This document shows, in pieces, positions 6,352 through 6,912 of a stretch of DNA of 6,912 bases. Made by a program: the position numbers and the translations under genes. Source of the DNA: Candidatus Zhuqueibacterota bacterium (GTDB lineage Bacteria; Zhuqueibacterota; Zhuqueibacteria; Zhuqueibacterales; Zhuqueibacteraceae); contig JABWAN010000296.1 in NCBI GenBank assembly GCA_013361015.1, positions 1-6,912 of the forward strand. Direction: 5' to 3'. The notes under the pieces were generated by a model. That model was not told where the DNA came from. It made no database searches and saw only the letters and a program-made list of their open reading frames with translations. Within the stretch, counting starts at the first letter, position 1. Each line of letters opens with the position of its first letter.

Positions 6352-6912
6352 TCACATTTGCTTTCGCAGGCGCTCTGCATATGGCACACTGTCATATAAC
6401 ACAATTTCAGTGCCGCTGGAATTGGCCAGCATGCGCGCGCCGTCCGGCGTGAACACGACATTATAAACCGGATTGGTGAAGCCTGAAAAAATCGCGACGG
6501 TTGCGCCGTACTTCACATCCCACAGACGCACGGTGAGATCCGCGGAGCCGGTAGCGAGCCGCGTACCGTCGGGAGAGAACGCGAGTGTCCACACGCGTTG
6601 GGCGTGGCCTCGCAATTCGCGCAGCAGCGCACCGGTTTTCACCTCCCAAATTTTCGCGGGATTATCTTCCGCGCCGGTCGCGATCTTTTTTCCGTCCGGT
6701 GAGAACGCGATCGAATAGATCGTGCCTTTGTGTGCAGCGATCACGCGAACCTTCTCAAAAGTTTTTGTGCTCCACAGTGTCAGCACGCCGTCATGACCGC
6801 CGGCCGCGAGCAACGCGCCGTCCGGACTGAACGTGACGAAATAAAGATTCGCCTCATGCGTGAGTTTGTGTTGCAGTGCGCCCGTTGCGGCATTCCAAAC
6901 AAACACAGTTTT
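6352..6912 (-). CDS. WD40-repeat beta-propeller protein, 5'-truncated by the window edge
   Basis: The frame is open from the right window edge to TGA at 6354-6352, giving 186 visible residues; the true start is outside. The visible part begins with the final strand of one blade (KTVFVWN) and continues through four further blades. Each carries the FSPDG or FTPDG turn, and three have a clear terminal tryptophan: TLW, KIW and RLWD; the last blade has VLYD instead. GH-type residues begin the blades (HKGTIYSIAF, GHAQRVWTLAF). WD40 propellers act as protein-interaction scaffolds. No signal peptide can be judged because the N-terminus is missing. The chain ends in DSVPYAERLRKQM, a tail similar to ones I associate with large bacterial WD40 proteins, some fused to serine/threonine kinases. 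A kinase or other domain upstream is therefore possible but not seen. A GTG at 6906-6904 lies inside the blade and is not a credible start. Confidence 0.88.
   Translation of the reverse strand, partial: KTVFVWNAATGALQHKLTHEANLYFVTFSPDGALLAAGGHDGVLTLWSTKTFEKVRVIAAHKGTIYSIAFSPDGKKIATGAEDNPAKIWEVKTGALLRELRGHAQRVWTLAFSPDGTRLATGSADLTVRLWDVKYGATVAIFSGFTNPVYNVVFTPDGARMLANSSGTEIVLYDSVPYAERLRKQM
6441..6912 (-). repeat. In-register WD40 coding repeats, 126-bp period
   Basis: The codons for the S/T-P-D-G turn recur with the plus-strand core CGTC at 6441, 6567, 6693 and 6819, which is exactly 126 bases (42 codons) each time. DNA identity is strongest around this turn and falls off between, so these are diverged protein-level repeats rather than a recent DNA duplication. 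The spacing of 42 residues is the standard size of a WD40 blade. Confidence 0.75.

Noticed and set aside
1..6912. Insertion sequence, phage or defence-system genes
   Set aside because: No transposase, integrase, terminal inverted repeats or recognisable defence domains in any reading frame with real-gene character.

Overview
The window comes from a Gram-negative bacterium of moderate GC content (roughly mid-50s percent by eye). All recognisable genes lie on the minus strand, so transcription runs from the right edge to the left. The combination of a CBM9/DUF5916 outer-membrane barrel protein, a WD40-repeat protein and an exported Asp-box (BNR) beta-propeller protein is typical of the FCB assemblage and its neighbours (Bacteroidota, Gemmatimonadota, Calditrichota/KSB1-like lineages) and of Acidobacteriota. 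Nothing in the sequence fixes the phylum, so this placement is an inference.

Layout in transcription order: (1) 6912-6352, the C-terminal part of a WD40-repeat protein, open at its 5' end; (2) 6351-6079, a 273-bp non-coding stretch with one composite hairpin and a small dyad next to the following start; (3) 6078-3886, a complete 730-residue exported CBM9-like/DUF5916 protein with a predicted outer-membrane barrel; (4) 3885-3783, a 103-bp gap with no convincing terminator and an excellent ribosome binding site; (5) 3782-1359, a complete 807-residue DUF255/COG1331 (YyaL/SPATA20-type) protein with a thioredoxin fold, starting at TTG and carrying an N-terminal membrane anchor; (6) a 28-bp gap; (7) 1330-1, the first 443 residues of an exported or anchored BNR/VPS10-like beta-propeller protein, open at its 3' end.

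The last three genes could be one transcription unit (gaps of 103 and 28 bp, same strand), and all three products have an N-terminal export or anchoring signal, so they look like an envelope-directed set. The most unusual point is the DUF255 protein: its relatives are usually described as soluble and cytosolic, while here a basic N-terminus plus a single hydrophobic helix predicts that the CHWC thioredoxin-like site faces the periplasm. No mobile element, CRISPR array, RNA gene or defence system is visible. I see no clear evidence of a new multi-gene system. The envelope cluster with the relocated DUF255 protein is the best lead.
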